Below are positions 18,265-25,943 of a DNA stretch of 64,000 nucleotides, piece after piece. The notes beneath the pieces were generated by a model. The model saw only the letters and a program-made list of their open reading frames with translations, was not told the origin of the DNA and made no database searches. Location: positions 248,001 through 312,000 of the forward strand of contig JAOPJY010000002.1 of NCBI GenBank assembly GCA_025517425.1, written 5' to 3'. Position 1 is the first letter of the stretch. Every line of letters begins with the position of its first letter. The translations under genes and the position numbers were made by a program. This stretch comes from Halobacteria archaeon AArc-dxtr1. Lineage in GTDB: Archaea; Halobacteriota; Halobacteria; Halobacteriales; Natrialbaceae.

Positions 18265-18597
18265 TCAGACGCCTTCGAGCGAGTAGAGAATCGAGAGCAG
18301 CCCCGCGATGGTGGCGAGCAGCACTCCCAGCAGCGTCGCGGCGTCGGAGAGGGCGAGCAGTGGTCCAACACCGTAGCTGATGAGGAAGGGGCCGACGGCG
18401 ATGCAGACGATCCCTACGGCGAGGTAGCGCATGGTGTCGCTGCCGTGGCGCCGGTAGCCCTGATAGGCGAGGCCGGCGACGACAGCACCGAGGACAGCGG
18501 TCGCCAGCGCCGTCGCAAAGAGGACGGCTACGGGATCGACGGCGACCATCGGCCATGGATCGGTAGCTGCGGTCGATCCGGGATCAACGACGAGCAT
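18265..18597 (-). CDS. DUF7521-family membrane protein (second copy)
   Basis: A 110-residue protein with three predicted membrane helices (about 22-44, 56-75, 82-105). The arrangement VGIVCIAVGPFLISYGVGPLL after a basic RRHGSDTMRYLA is close in plan to its neighbour (AGLVLLTTVPMVLRL after YRGGGGSGML). I place both in the haloarchaeal DUF7521 family from memory. Its start overlaps the 3' end of 18584-18967 by 14 bases, indicating translational coupling. Function is unknown; the linked winged-helix gene suggests the trio is one regulated unit. Confidence 0.7.
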   Translation of the reverse strand: MLVVDPGSTAATDPWPMVAVDPVAVLFATALATAVLGAVVAGLAYQGYRRHGSDTMRYLAVGIVCIAVGPFLISYGVGPLLALSDAATLLGVLLATIAGLLSILYSLEGV

Positions 18598-18967
18598 AGA
18601 TCACCCCCAGGATCAGGAGCAGGCCGAGCAGTTGGGCGGCCGTCGCGATCACTTCCCGCCAGACCGGGTCGGCGGGCACGTTCGACAGCGCCAGCCGGAG
18701 TACCATCGGGACCGTCGTGAGCAACACTAGACCCGCGCCGAGGACCAGCATACCGCTGCCTCCGCCACCGCGGTAGCCGCGGTAGAGGCGGACCGCGAGC
18801 ACGAGCGAGAGCACCGTTGCGATGAGCAAGGCGACGAACACGAGGACGACGAGCGTCGGCGAGCCGCCGGTGGCGTCCGCCTGTAGCGGGAGCACCGGCG
18901 GCTGGAGGTTCCCTCCGAGGGGTGTCGGAGGCAAACCCGCAGCCGACGTCGGTACTTGCGTCGTCAT
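18584..18967 (-). CDS. DUF7521-family membrane protein (first copy)
   Basis: A 127-residue protein with a Pro-rich N-terminus (SAAGLPPTPLGGNLQPPVL) that could be a weak signal or exposed tail, then helices at about 37-60, 72-92 and 105-125. The central RLYRGYRGGGGSG loop resembles the same loop in the following gene (YQGYRRHGSDT), suggesting an ancient tandem duplication. ATG 18967 overlaps the stop of the winged-helix gene (ATGA), so the three genes form an operon. Confidence 0.7.
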   Translation of the reverse strand: MTTQVPTSAAGLPPTPLGGNLQPPVLPLQADATGGSPTLVVLVFVALLIATVLSLVLAVRLYRGYRGGGGSGMLVLGAGLVLLTTVPMVLRLALSNVPADPVWREVIATAAQLLGLLLILGVIYARR

Positions 18968-19311
18968 TTGAATCCCTCGTAGAGCCTGGTGAAGCGATCG
19001 GCCGCCGATTCCGTCGGGCTCCGGTCGACGTCGACCTCGAAGCCCTCCTCGTCGAGACGGATCCGAACCTCCCGGAGGCGAGCGCGGTAGACCTTGTAGT
19101 GGTGGCCGCCGGGATCTAGCTGCTGGTGGTCCTCTAACAGGCCGGCCTCCTGAAGCTGCGTGACGCGGCGGTAGATCGTCGACGGATCGGCCCCACAGGC
19201 GTCGCTCAGGGCGTCGACCGACTGGGGCTCCTCCCGAGACTGCTCTAAAATCGTCCGCATGTACTCGTCACTCAGGAGATCGACGACGTCGGCCTCGGCG
19301 TCGTCGCTCAT
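18964..19311 (-). CDS. Winged helix-turn-helix transcriptional regulator
   Basis: A 115-residue regulator starting MSDDAEADVVDLLSDEYM. The helix-turn-helix is visible as SVDALSDACGADPSTIYRRV with recognition helix around STIYRRVTQL, followed by the wing region LLEDHQQLDPGGHHYKVYRA. The C-terminal part is acidic. ArsR-like haloarchaeal regulators have this size and order. A longer frame to 19530 is open but its residues do not fit and would overlap the divergent gene at 19511. It overlaps the first DUF7521 gene by four bases; regulation of its own operon is a reasonable inference. Confidence 0.85.
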   Translation of the reverse strand: MSDDAEADVVDLLSDEYMRTILEQSREEPQSVDALSDACGADPSTIYRRVTQLQEAGLLEDHQQLDPGGHHYKVYRARLREVRIRLDEEGFEVDVDRSPTESAADRFTRLYEGFK

Positions 19312-19510
19312 CACCCCCACGGTTCCCGCGGATCCCAAAAAGCTCCACCGGTCGTACGGCCCGGTTCTGGCATCCAGATCCGCAACCTGTCGGACTCGAC
19401 CATCGGTGTCTGACCATCGGGTGAGAGACGGGTAGTAGCCGCCGACGAGCTGTGGAGTCGACAACCAGGGGCCAACGTTTATGTCTCCGCGCCGGGCAGT
19501 CTCGACCGAG

Positions 19511-20296
19511 ATGTCGCGTCCAGGGGCCACGGCGGCGAGCGATCGATTCGGTCGCCTGGGTGCCGGACTCCAACAGTTCGTGACGGTTCCGTTTCGACGA
19601 CAGACGTACCTGAATCTCGCGTACCTGTTGCTGGCCTTTCCGCTCGGGCTCGTCTACTTCGTCGGGCTCACGGTCGGACTCTCTGTAGGGATTGCGCTCG
19701 TACTCTCGGTTGTGCTCTTGCTCGTTGGCCTTCCGATCCTGGCGATCACGATTGCGGTGGCGCTCTCGCTTGCCGGATTCGAGCGCTGGCTGACGTCGGC
19801 GATGCTCGACGTCGAAATCGGCCCGAAAACCGAGCTCGCGGGAGACCGAACGCGGGACAGAGTCGTCTCACTGGTAAAAGACCCGAAAACGTGGGCGCCC
19901 CTGCTCTACCTGCCCGCGAAGTTCGTCCTCGGCGTGCTCTCGTTCGTGATCGTCACCACCGGGCTCTCGACGGGGGTAAGCATGCTGTTGTTGCCGCTTT
20001 ACTACGACCGTCCAGGGCTGTACGTTGGACTCGTCTCGGACCGCGCACCCGAATTCAGCCAGACGCTGTACCTCGGCTGGAACTACCTGCTGGTCGGCTT
20101 CGAGGCGGTGATCACCCTGGGCCACTGGCGGATCGAGACGCTTCCGGCGGCGCTTCTGGCCGCCGTCGTCGGCGTCGGCGTCGTGCTGACTACGCTGCAC
20201 CTGCTGAATGCGGTAGCTGGGCTCTTCGGCCGATTCGCACGACTGACGCTGGCCGACAGCTACGATCCGGTTGCGGTTCTTCGGCGGTCGTCGTAA
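19511..20296 (+). CDS. Putative sensor domain-containing membrane protein
   Basis: A 261-residue membrane protein starting MSRPGATAASDRFGRL. The block FRRQTYLNLAYLLLAFPLGL followed by a long bipartite hydrophobic region (VGLTVGLSVGIALVLSVVLL) matches the N-terminal 'putative sensor' domain found in front of bacterial histidine kinases and as stand-alone archaeal proteins. There are four main hydrophobic regions; a loop with TWAPLLYLPAKFVLGVLSF precedes the third. No kinase follows. It is divergent from the winged-helix/DUF7521 operon, with about 200 bases between, so a membrane-sensing link to that regulator is possible but unproven. Confidence 0.75.
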   Translation: MSRPGATAASDRFGRLGAGLQQFVTVPFRRQTYLNLAYLLLAFPLGLVYFVGLTVGLSVGIALVLSVVLLLVGLPILAITIAVALSLAGFERWLTSAMLDVEIGPKTELAGDRTRDRVVSLVKDPKTWAPLLYLPAKFVLGVLSFVIVTTGLSTGVSMLLLPLYYDRPGLYVGLVSDRAPEFSQTLYLGWNYLLVGFEAVITLGHWRIETLPAALLAAVVGVGVVLTTLHLLNAVAGLFGRFARLTLADSYDPVAVLRRSS

Positions 20297-20420
20297 CTGT
20301 AGTTGGTTCTCCGGTTTCGGTATTCAGAGTAGTTCGTGCGACTTGCGGTCAGCATAGATGGACGGTATAACATGAGAAGGACCTACGGATACCAAGTAAT
20401 CGCTCTGGGTACACATCATA

Positions 20421-20690
20421 TTACGGTTTCAACGGGAGGGGAATTCTTCCGTCCGAACGCATAACCTCTCTGTTGCGGTCAGGCCACGCTAGTAACCGTT
20501 CACGGAGTACTTCGCCGTCTGTCGTTTTCGGATCGCACCCGCCAATCTTGGCGGTGAGGGTCAAAACAATCCAACCACCATATCCGAGAACGACAGTTAC
20601 GCCGGTCATTACGACGACTGAGGTAATTACCCGAACAAGACGTTTTCTGAATCGTACATCTGAAGTAGTCGATTCATCTTTTGATGTCAT
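20421..20690 (-). CDS. Small hypothetical membrane protein in AT-richer DNA
   Basis: An 89-residue protein starting MTSKDESTTSDVRFRKRL with one hydrophobic segment (about 21-45, ITSVVVMTGVTVVLGYGGWI) and a short C-terminal domain ending in a basic/proline tail. Base composition is lower in GC than neighbours and codon choice is mixed, unlike the surrounding genes, which may point to transfer. TATA-like TTATAG at about 20700 on the minus strand gives a near-leaderless start. No family recognised. The 124 bases downstream hold nothing identifiable. Confidence 0.5.
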   Translation of the reverse strand: MTSKDESTTSDVRFRKRLVRVITSVVVMTGVTVVLGYGGWIVLTLTAKIGGCDPKTTDGEVLRERLLAWPDRNREVMRSDGRIPLPLKP

Positions 20691-20746
20691 GTCCCTAATC
20701 ACTATAACAGATGCTAAAAACATACCGTCAATCTATGGACGCCCTA

Positions 20747-20779
20747 GCACTCCATACGCAGCTGTAGGTACTGGAGTGC
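20747..20779. terminator. Inverted repeat downstream of the HFX_2341-type gene
   Basis: GCACTCCA (20747-20754) and TGGAGTGC (20772-20779) are perfect complements separated by 17 bases. The site is about 70 bases beyond the stop of the gene at 20851 and is followed on the minus strand by a T-run near 20713-20720, compatible with termination. It could also be an operator for the gene at 20690. Confidence 0.4.
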
Positions 20780-20850
20780 CGATTATCTTCCACCCCCACG
20801 CATTGTGGAAAGAGGCCGTGAGTCCCTCCACTGGCAAGCGGAACTGCGAC

Positions 20851-21735
20851 TCAATCAGAGTGTGCGCGCACCCACAGCTCGCCGATCCGCGAGAGGCGAG
20901 TCCGGTAGGACTTGCCGTGTTCTTCGCGCTCGATATACCCTTTCCCGCCGGGGCCGAGTCGGTCGACGTTGTAGATGACTTTCGAGCGGAAGCTCTCGGT
21001 GTACTCCTCGGTTAGTTCCTGGGAGAGGGCCTCAGCGAGCTCGGAGACCGAGTCGAACTCGCCGTCCTCGCCGAGTTTGTAGAGAATGAGCTCCTCGAAG
21101 GGTTTGACGTTCGAGAAGGAGGCGACGGGAAGTTCGACGACGTGGCGGCCGTCGATCTCCTTGGCGCCGATGGTGGTGCCGCGCTCGTCGAACTCGGCGA
21201 GCAGGTCCCGGGCGCTCTCGAGGCGCTCTTGGACCCGGTCGTCGTCGACGTCGCCGTCGAGGAGATCCGAAAGCAGGTCGACTCCCTCTCGGAGTTCCTC
21301 GGCCAGTTCCGTCTCCAGATACTTCTCCGGAGCGGTGTAGTAGGTGTGGATCCCCTCGCGGTCTTCCTCGCGCTCAACCATCAGGGAGTGGGCCGCGGTC
21401 GCGAAGGCGAAGCTGACGGTGCGGGGCATCGCCGCGATGTTTACCCAGACCTCGTTGCCGTCGTCGAGTTCGGCCGTAATCAGCTCGTAGGCCTGCTCGA
21501 AGGCGTCGTCGTAGTCGTAGACGTCGGCGAGGACGAAGCGGTCGGTGCTCGCTCCGAGCAGGTTCTGGAAGTCGGTCTCGAGTTTCCGCGAGAGGTTGCG
21601 CGAGTACTCGACGTTGGCTTCGGAGCCGACTGCACCCTCGAGCAAGATGACGTGATCGACGTCGATCTGATCGCGCACGAGGGGTGCGATCAGCCGGTCG
21701 TAGTCGAAGCCGACCGGGACGATGTGGGTTTGCAT
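20851..21735 (-). CDS. HFX_2341-family (CARF-like plus winged-helix) regulator
   Basis: A 294-residue protein. The N-terminal half has an alternating Rossmann-like fold starting MQTHIVPVGFDYDRLIAP, with strands HVILLEGAVG and VWVNIAAMPRTVSFAFATAA that resemble the ligand-binding CARF fold seen in CRISPR-linked sensors; DUF6293/HFX_2341-type proteins share this plan. The C-terminal half carries a winged helix (ILYKLGEDGEFDSVSELAEA, then SKVIYNVDRLGPGGKGYIER). Length matches the family. No CRISPR or cas gene is present, so its ligand is unknown and probably not a CRISPR messenger. A TATA box at 21759-21766 predicts leaderless transcription. Confidence 0.8.
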   Translation of the reverse strand: MQTHIVPVGFDYDRLIAPLVRDQIDVDHVILLEGAVGSEANVEYSRNLSRKLETDFQNLLGASTDRFVLADVYDYDDAFEQAYELITAELDDGNEVWVNIAAMPRTVSFAFATAAHSLMVEREEDREGIHTYYTAPEKYLETELAEELREGVDLLSDLLDGDVDDDRVQERLESARDLLAEFDERGTTIGAKEIDGRHVVELPVASFSNVKPFEELILYKLGEDGEFDSVSELAEALSQELTEEYTESFRSKVIYNVDRLGPGGKGYIEREEHGKSYRTRLSRIGELWVRAHSD

Positions 21736-21758
21736 ACCCGATACAGCGCATCCAGGCC

Positions 21759-21766
21759 GTATAAAA
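21759..21766 (-). promoter_or_regulatory. TATA box of the HFX_2341-type regulator
   Basis: TTTTATAC on the minus strand is centred about 28 bases before ATG 21735, the standard spacing for a leaderless haloarchaeal transcript. Confidence 0.6.
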
Positions 21767-21825
21767 GCAATCAGAACGGACCAGAGCGCAGGTCGTCGCG
21801 GGGTGGGGGCTTGGGCCGGATACAG

Positions 21826-22227
21826 TCACTGCGTCGCCCACTCCATTCCCTCCTCGAACGAGTCTGCGACGTGCGTCTCGACGCCTGGAACGTCATTGAT
21901 CTGACTCCGGAGCGCGAGGTTTTTGATCCCGTCTGAAACCATGACCCACTTCGTGATGCCGTGGTCGGTCCCCATCGCCGCGGCCTCCGTTGCCTTCTCG
22001 AAGACGTCTACAGTTAGCGCGGCATCCATTTTGAGCCACGAGAGGTGCGCGTGGGCGTCGGATCGGGACGCCAGTTCCTCGAACTGCCGGTTGACTTCCT
22101 CGTACTCCGAACGCTCCGAGGGCATCCCCTCGGGGAACTCGGCGACGACGACGCCCTCACGGACGTAGAGTTCCCAGTCGCCGTCCGTTTCGCCGGCATT
22201 TCTCGCAGTTCGCGGATCAGGTGTCAT
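21826..22227 (-). CDS. Hypothetical protein with STAS/SpoIIAA-like appearance
   Basis: A 133-residue acidic soluble protein beginning MTPDPRTARNAGETDGDWEL. It has alternating strands and helices (YVREGVVVAEFPEG; LSWLKMDAALTVDVFEKATE; ITKWVMVSDGIKNLALRSQI) reminiscent of SpoIIAA-like/STAS-type folds. This resemblance is my reading of the secondary-structure pattern, not a firm family match. No catalytic motif is visible. It lies upstream of the HFX_2341-type gene on the same strand but that gene has its own promoter. Confidence 0.65.
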   Translation of the reverse strand: MTPDPRTARNAGETDGDWELYVREGVVVAEFPEGMPSERSEYEEVNRQFEELASRSDAHAHLSWLKMDAALTVDVFEKATEAAAMGTDHGITKWVMVSDGIKNLALRSQINDVPGVETHVADSFEEGMEWATQ

Positions 22228-22321
22228 CGATCGTGTCTTTCGGCGGAAGATGAGTAACCAGTACTCCTACGAATGTAGGCCAGCACTGCCAATCGACCAC
22301 GCTCACAGCCGAGTGAAACGC

Positions 22322-22405
22322 TCAGTCGTCCGCGAGCCCCTCGAAGTACAGTGTCCGACGTTCGTCAGGAGCGAGAGCCCTCGGGAGCGAGACGAGAACA
22401 CAGAG
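22322..22405 (-). pseudogene. Remnant C-terminal tail of a second sodium:solute symporter
   Basis: Read on the minus strand, this segment codes for a 27-residue tail ending DERRTLYFEGLADD and a TGA stop at 22324-22322. The intact symporter at 23073-24539 ends ADERRALYFEGLSGD, and the preceding residues (VLVSLPRALAP versus TIAVSLATAPA) also align. No start or further homologous sequence is present because the stop of the neighbouring gene (22424) lies immediately upstream. It therefore looks like the leftover 3' end of a duplicated symporter gene. Confidence 0.7.
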
Positions 22406-22423
22406 ACGGTCCGGTCACGTCGA

Positions 22424-23023
22424 TTACGAATTGGTACCGCTATCGGTCTCGATCGTCCGAACGAACTCCTGGATCAGTCCCCGGTCTCGGTCCGGTTCGA
22501 TCGCGACCGCGTCCGAGACCGACTGGGGAACGGTTAGTGGTAGCGTCCCGCCGGCCATTCCGTAGGACGTTTCCGTCGGCCAGACCGCGACGTGCGTCTC
22601 GGCGTCGATCGTCCGACGGTCCGTCCCATCCGAATCGATCGCCAGCGCCGTCGAGAACGCATAGTGACGTCCCGTCGTCCCATCGGCACGCTCGAATTCA
22701 CCCTTCGTCAGCTGGTCTTCGACGATGAGCCCGTCTGCTTCGGCGCTCTCGAGTACGAGCTGCTTCGCCCGTGGCGCGGCGAACGAGAGCACCGCCCGCG
22801 GGGAGAATCCGAGCGTGGATAACGACGGCTGGAACCGGATCGCGATCGCGAACAGTGACCGTGTTGGAATCGCGCTGGCCGTCTGGGCGTCCACTGCGGC
22901 CGCCGTCTCGCGGTGTTCGAACAGCGTAATATTGGCCGTGATCGACGCAACGGCGAGTTGTGACTGTTCGGTTCGTATCTCTGCGATCTGCCACTCCGAC
23001 GCGAGTCGCTCCCGGAGGTCCAT
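22424..23023 (-). CDS. DUF6517-like hypothetical protein
   Basis: A 199-residue protein starting MDLRERLASEWQIAEIRTEQ. The order of features (VASITANITLFEHRETAAAV, then FAIAIRFQPSLSTLGFSPRA, then HVAVWPTETSYGMAGGTLPL) follows the plan I associate with DUF6517 haloarchaeal lipoproteins, but this copy has no signal peptide or lipobox, so it would be cytosolic. It lies between the intact symporter and the symporter tail remnant, which suggests it entered or was kept during a local rearrangement. Assignment to the family is tentative. Confidence 0.6.
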   Translation of the reverse strand: MDLRERLASEWQIAEIRTEQSQLAVASITANITLFEHRETAAAVDAQTASAIPTRSLFAIAIRFQPSLSTLGFSPRAVLSFAAPRAKQLVLESAEADGLIVEDQLTKGEFERADGTTGRHYAFSTALAIDSDGTDRRTIDAETHVAVWPTETSYGMAGGTLPLTVPQSVSDAVAIEPDRDRGLIQEFVRTIETDSGTNS

Positions 23024-23072
23024 CGATGTCGGCTTGCACGGGCGGCGGTAAGAGACTCCCGTTCGAATCGGG

Positions 23073-24539
23073 TCAGTCGCCCGAGAGCCCCTCGAAGTAC
23101 AGTGCCCGACGTTCGTCGGCCGCTGGCGCAGTCGCGAGAGAGACGGCAATCGTGAGAACGAGGCCGAGTCCCATGCCGACCAGCCCGGCCGACCAGCCGG
23201 CGTAGGCGCCCGGAATCGGGGTGAACAGACTCGCGAGGTAAAACAGCTGACTGCCGACGATCCCGGCGGTGATCCCGGCTCGGGTCGTCCCCCGCCAGTA
23301 GAGGGCGACGAGCACCGGCAAGGCGAGTTGGGCGAAGCCGCTGAACGCGGCGTCGCCGAGTTCGAACAGGGTCGCCGGGTTGTAGAGGCTCGCAACGAAA
23401 GCGGCGGTTGCAAAGGCGACGACCCCGATCCTGGCGAGCAGGTCCTCGCGTCGTGCCGAGAGGTCCGCCTCGACGAACGGTCGGTAGAGATCGCGCGTGA
23501 AGTACGACGAGCCAGACAGCAGCATCGAGTCCGAAGAGGACATCATCGCGGCCATCGCGCCAGCGATGACGATCGCAGCGAACCAGATGGGTGTGTACTC
23601 CGCGAGCACGGCTGGGAGGACGTTTCCGCCCTCTGGGACCTCCACGCCCAGACCGCGCCCCCAGGCGCCGATCATGAAGGAGGGGACGAACAGTAGAACG
23701 CAGAGGATCGGCCAGAGGGCAAACGAGCGCTTGAGCACGGTCCGTGAGCCGGCAGCGAAAAATCGCTGGTTGACCTGCGGGAACATCGCGACGCCAAACC
23801 CGATCGTGATCGCCGTCGAGAGCATCCACTGGGGCGTGTAGTAGTCGCTGCCGAGCGCCAGGAAGTCGGGTTCGACCGAGCCGAGTTCGGCGGTCGCGAC
23901 ACCGGGGCCGCCGACGACGGCGAGCAGCCACAGCATCGCAACCCAGGTAGTCACGAGCATCACCGCACCCTGGAGCGTGTCCGTCCAGGCGATGCCACGG
24001 AAGCCCGCGACGACGACGTAGGCGATCATGAAAACGGTGATCAGTCCGGCGCCGACGGCGTAGGGCAGCGCCCCCTCGGTCAGCGCCTCGAGTGCCGTCC
24101 CCGCACCAACTTGCTGGAGCATCACGTACGGAAAGAGCCACAGCAAGCTGACGCCCGCAACGAGCCCTCGAAGGCGTCTCGATCCGAACCGGTCGCCGAG
24201 CATCTCGCCCAGTGTGACGTAGTCGTACCGCTGGCCAAGCAGCCACTGCTTGTAGCCGACGAGGTACCAGAGGATCGCGAAGATGATCCCGTCCATCAGC
24301 CCCATCACGAGCACCCACTCGGGACCTTGCTGGTAGGCGATGTTCGGTCCGGCGAAGAAGGTAAACGCCGATAACAGGGTGGCAAACGTGGTAAAGAGAA
24401 GCACGACGGTGCCGACGGTCCGACTCGCCAGATAGAAATCCTCGGCGGTACGCTCGGTGACGCGGTAGGCGACCAGACCGATCACTAATGCGAGGAACAT
24501 GTAGCCGACGATGATGGCCAACTGGACGGCGAGACTCAC
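23073..24539 (-). CDS. Sodium:solute symporter family transporter
   Basis: A 488-residue SSS/SLC5 transporter with about thirteen membrane helices. Typical features are the unwound first helix region after MSLAVQLAIIVGYMFLALVI, the conserved block DFYLASRTVGTVVLLFTTFA in helices 2-3, and the SSDSMLLSGSSYFTRDLYRPF sequence of helix 9 that supplies sodium ligands in the family. The solute is unknown; such haloarchaeal genes with a DUF3311 partner are often annotated as acetate/proline/pantothenate-like symporters. It is translated after the DUF3311 gene with a four-base overlap. The last 30 residues are echoed by the remnant at 22322-22405. Confidence 0.92.
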   Translation of the reverse strand: MSLAVQLAIIVGYMFLALVIGLVAYRVTERTAEDFYLASRTVGTVVLLFTTFATLLSAFTFFAGPNIAYQQGPEWVLVMGLMDGIIFAILWYLVGYKQWLLGQRYDYVTLGEMLGDRFGSRRLRGLVAGVSLLWLFPYVMLQQVGAGTALEALTEGALPYAVGAGLITVFMIAYVVVAGFRGIAWTDTLQGAVMLVTTWVAMLWLLAVVGGPGVATAELGSVEPDFLALGSDYYTPQWMLSTAITIGFGVAMFPQVNQRFFAAGSRTVLKRSFALWPILCVLLFVPSFMIGAWGRGLGVEVPEGGNVLPAVLAEYTPIWFAAIVIAGAMAAMMSSSDSMLLSGSSYFTRDLYRPFVEADLSARREDLLARIGVVAFATAAFVASLYNPATLFELGDAAFSGFAQLALPVLVALYWRGTTRAGITAGIVGSQLFYLASLFTPIPGAYAGWSAGLVGMGLGLVLTIAVSLATAPAADERRALYFEGLSGD

Positions 24540-24799
24540 CGGTTCTCACCCCCCACGTTGGATCCACTTGATTCGGTCGACCCGTCGCGCTCGAAGTCCG
24601 GTTCGATACCGATTCCCCACGCACGCTTCGTGAAGATCCAGAAGACGACCGATGCGAGTATCATCCAGCCGATGTGCCACCAGAGCCACAGCGGGAAGCC
24701 GGCCACGACCGCCGATGTGCCCCAGAGGAACCAGGGGATCGCGAGTGCGACGAGCACGAGGGCGACGGCCAGCCACCCGATGCGCTCAGCAAGAGTCAT
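24536..24799 (-). CDS. DUF3311 domain-containing small membrane protein
   Basis: An 87-residue protein starting MTLAERIGWLAVALVLVALA with two membrane helices (about 5-25, 35-60) and an acidic, Gly/Ser-rich tail. The block PWFLWGTSAVVAGFPLWLWW is typical of DUF3311. DUF3311 genes regularly precede an SSS symporter, as here, with an ATGA overlap, so it is probably an accessory subunit. The longer frame to 24841 is excluded because ATG 24799 gives the family N-terminus. Confidence 0.85.
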   Translation of the reverse strand: MTLAERIGWLAVALVLVALAIPWFLWGTSAVVAGFPLWLWWHIGWMILASVVFWIFTKRAWGIGIEPDFERDGSTESSGSNVGGENR

Positions 24800-24973
24800 A
24801 CCGGCACTCAGCCCGCCACTGTGGTAATAGTTACTATCCAATCACCCACATTGGAGAGGATTTTTCACCACTGGGGAGTTGCGTCCTGAGACTCCCATAT
24901 TCAGAAGCTAAAAATCGGCTTTTAGGTAGGAAAAAGTGTATACGTGTCGGCGAGAGTATGATAGCTGACGGAG

Positions 24974-25808
24974 ATGGCTCGGCTGTTCCCCTTTCGATCG
25001 GAGACGTCGACCGACAAGCGACAGCCGCGGGTCGTCGATCTTGGGGACGAAGACGCCGACGCGGTGTTCAGTGCGCTCTCCTCGACGACGGCACGAGAAA
25101 TCTACACGACCCTGGAAGGGCGTCCGGGGACGCCAAGCGATGTGGCCGAGGCGATCGACTCCTCGATCCAGAACGTTCGGTACCACCTCGAGAAGTTAGA
25201 GGATGCCGGCCTCGTCGAAATTGTCGACACCTGGTACTCCTCGCGTGGCAACGAGATGAGCGTCTACGCGACGACGAACGGACCACTGATCGTCACCAGC
25301 GATCGTTCGACGGCCGACCGGCTGAAGGCGGCGCTCTCGCGGTATCTCGGGGCCGTCGCGGCACTTGCCGGCGGCAGTCTCCTCGTCCAGTACGGACTGG
25401 CGCAGTATTACGGCGGCGAGACCGCGGGAAGCGACTGGTTCTCGTGGGGGGGAGCCGACGATGACGACGATGCGGATGCCAACGGTGACGCCGCCTGGGA
25501 GGAAGACGATGCGGCAGAAGACAGTGCAGCGAACGGCGCGGACGCAGCGGACGAAAATGGTGGGGCGAACGGTGACGACGCGAACGTAACCGATGACAGC
25601 GACGATTCGTTCGACAGCACCGACGAAGCTGTCGATACCGGAGACGACACGGGCGCGGGCGACGTGCCCACGGATGGAACCGTCGACGGTGCCCCCGAGG
25701 GCGCCGAAGCGGTGTTCGCAGCGGCCCCCCCCGGGCGTGCTCTTCTTCCTCGGCGGGCTCGTGGTGTTGACTGCAGTGTTCGCCTACTGGTACTGGCAGA
25801 CGTACTGA
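24974..25808 (+). CDS. Membrane-anchored winged-helix regulator broken by a frameshift in a C8 tract
   Basis: The first 250 residues read as an ArsR-like winged helix (REIYTTLEGRPGTPSDVAEA, recognition helix SSIQNVRYHLEKLED), a membrane span (LGAVAALAGGSLLVQYGLAQ) and a long Asp/Glu/Ala linker. After residue EAVFAAAPPG the frame continues as Arg-rich nonsense. One base earlier in phase, from about 25735, the sequence codes for a perfect second membrane span (VLFFLGGLVVLTAVFAYWYW) and a stop at 25808. The break falls in a run of eight C at about 25725-25732; seven would restore the protein. So the intended product is probably about 278 residues with two spans and the acidic linker outside the cell. 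Confidence 0.75.
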
Positions 25809-25943
25809 CTGCTCTCGCGCACCTGAAGGGCACCCTCATCGTAGTGGACACCGCTCGGCAGGTGTGTCAACAGGTATTTGCCGTCCAGGATCCTACTTGT
25901 ACTAGACACGACGGTCGCGCCGATTTCGCGCGATCGATTCCAC

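Noticed and set aside
22708-24624. 638-residue minus-strand frame overlapping the sodium:solute symporter
   Set aside because: It is Arg-rich and lies in another frame of the clear symporter and DUF3311 genes; no family motif is visible.
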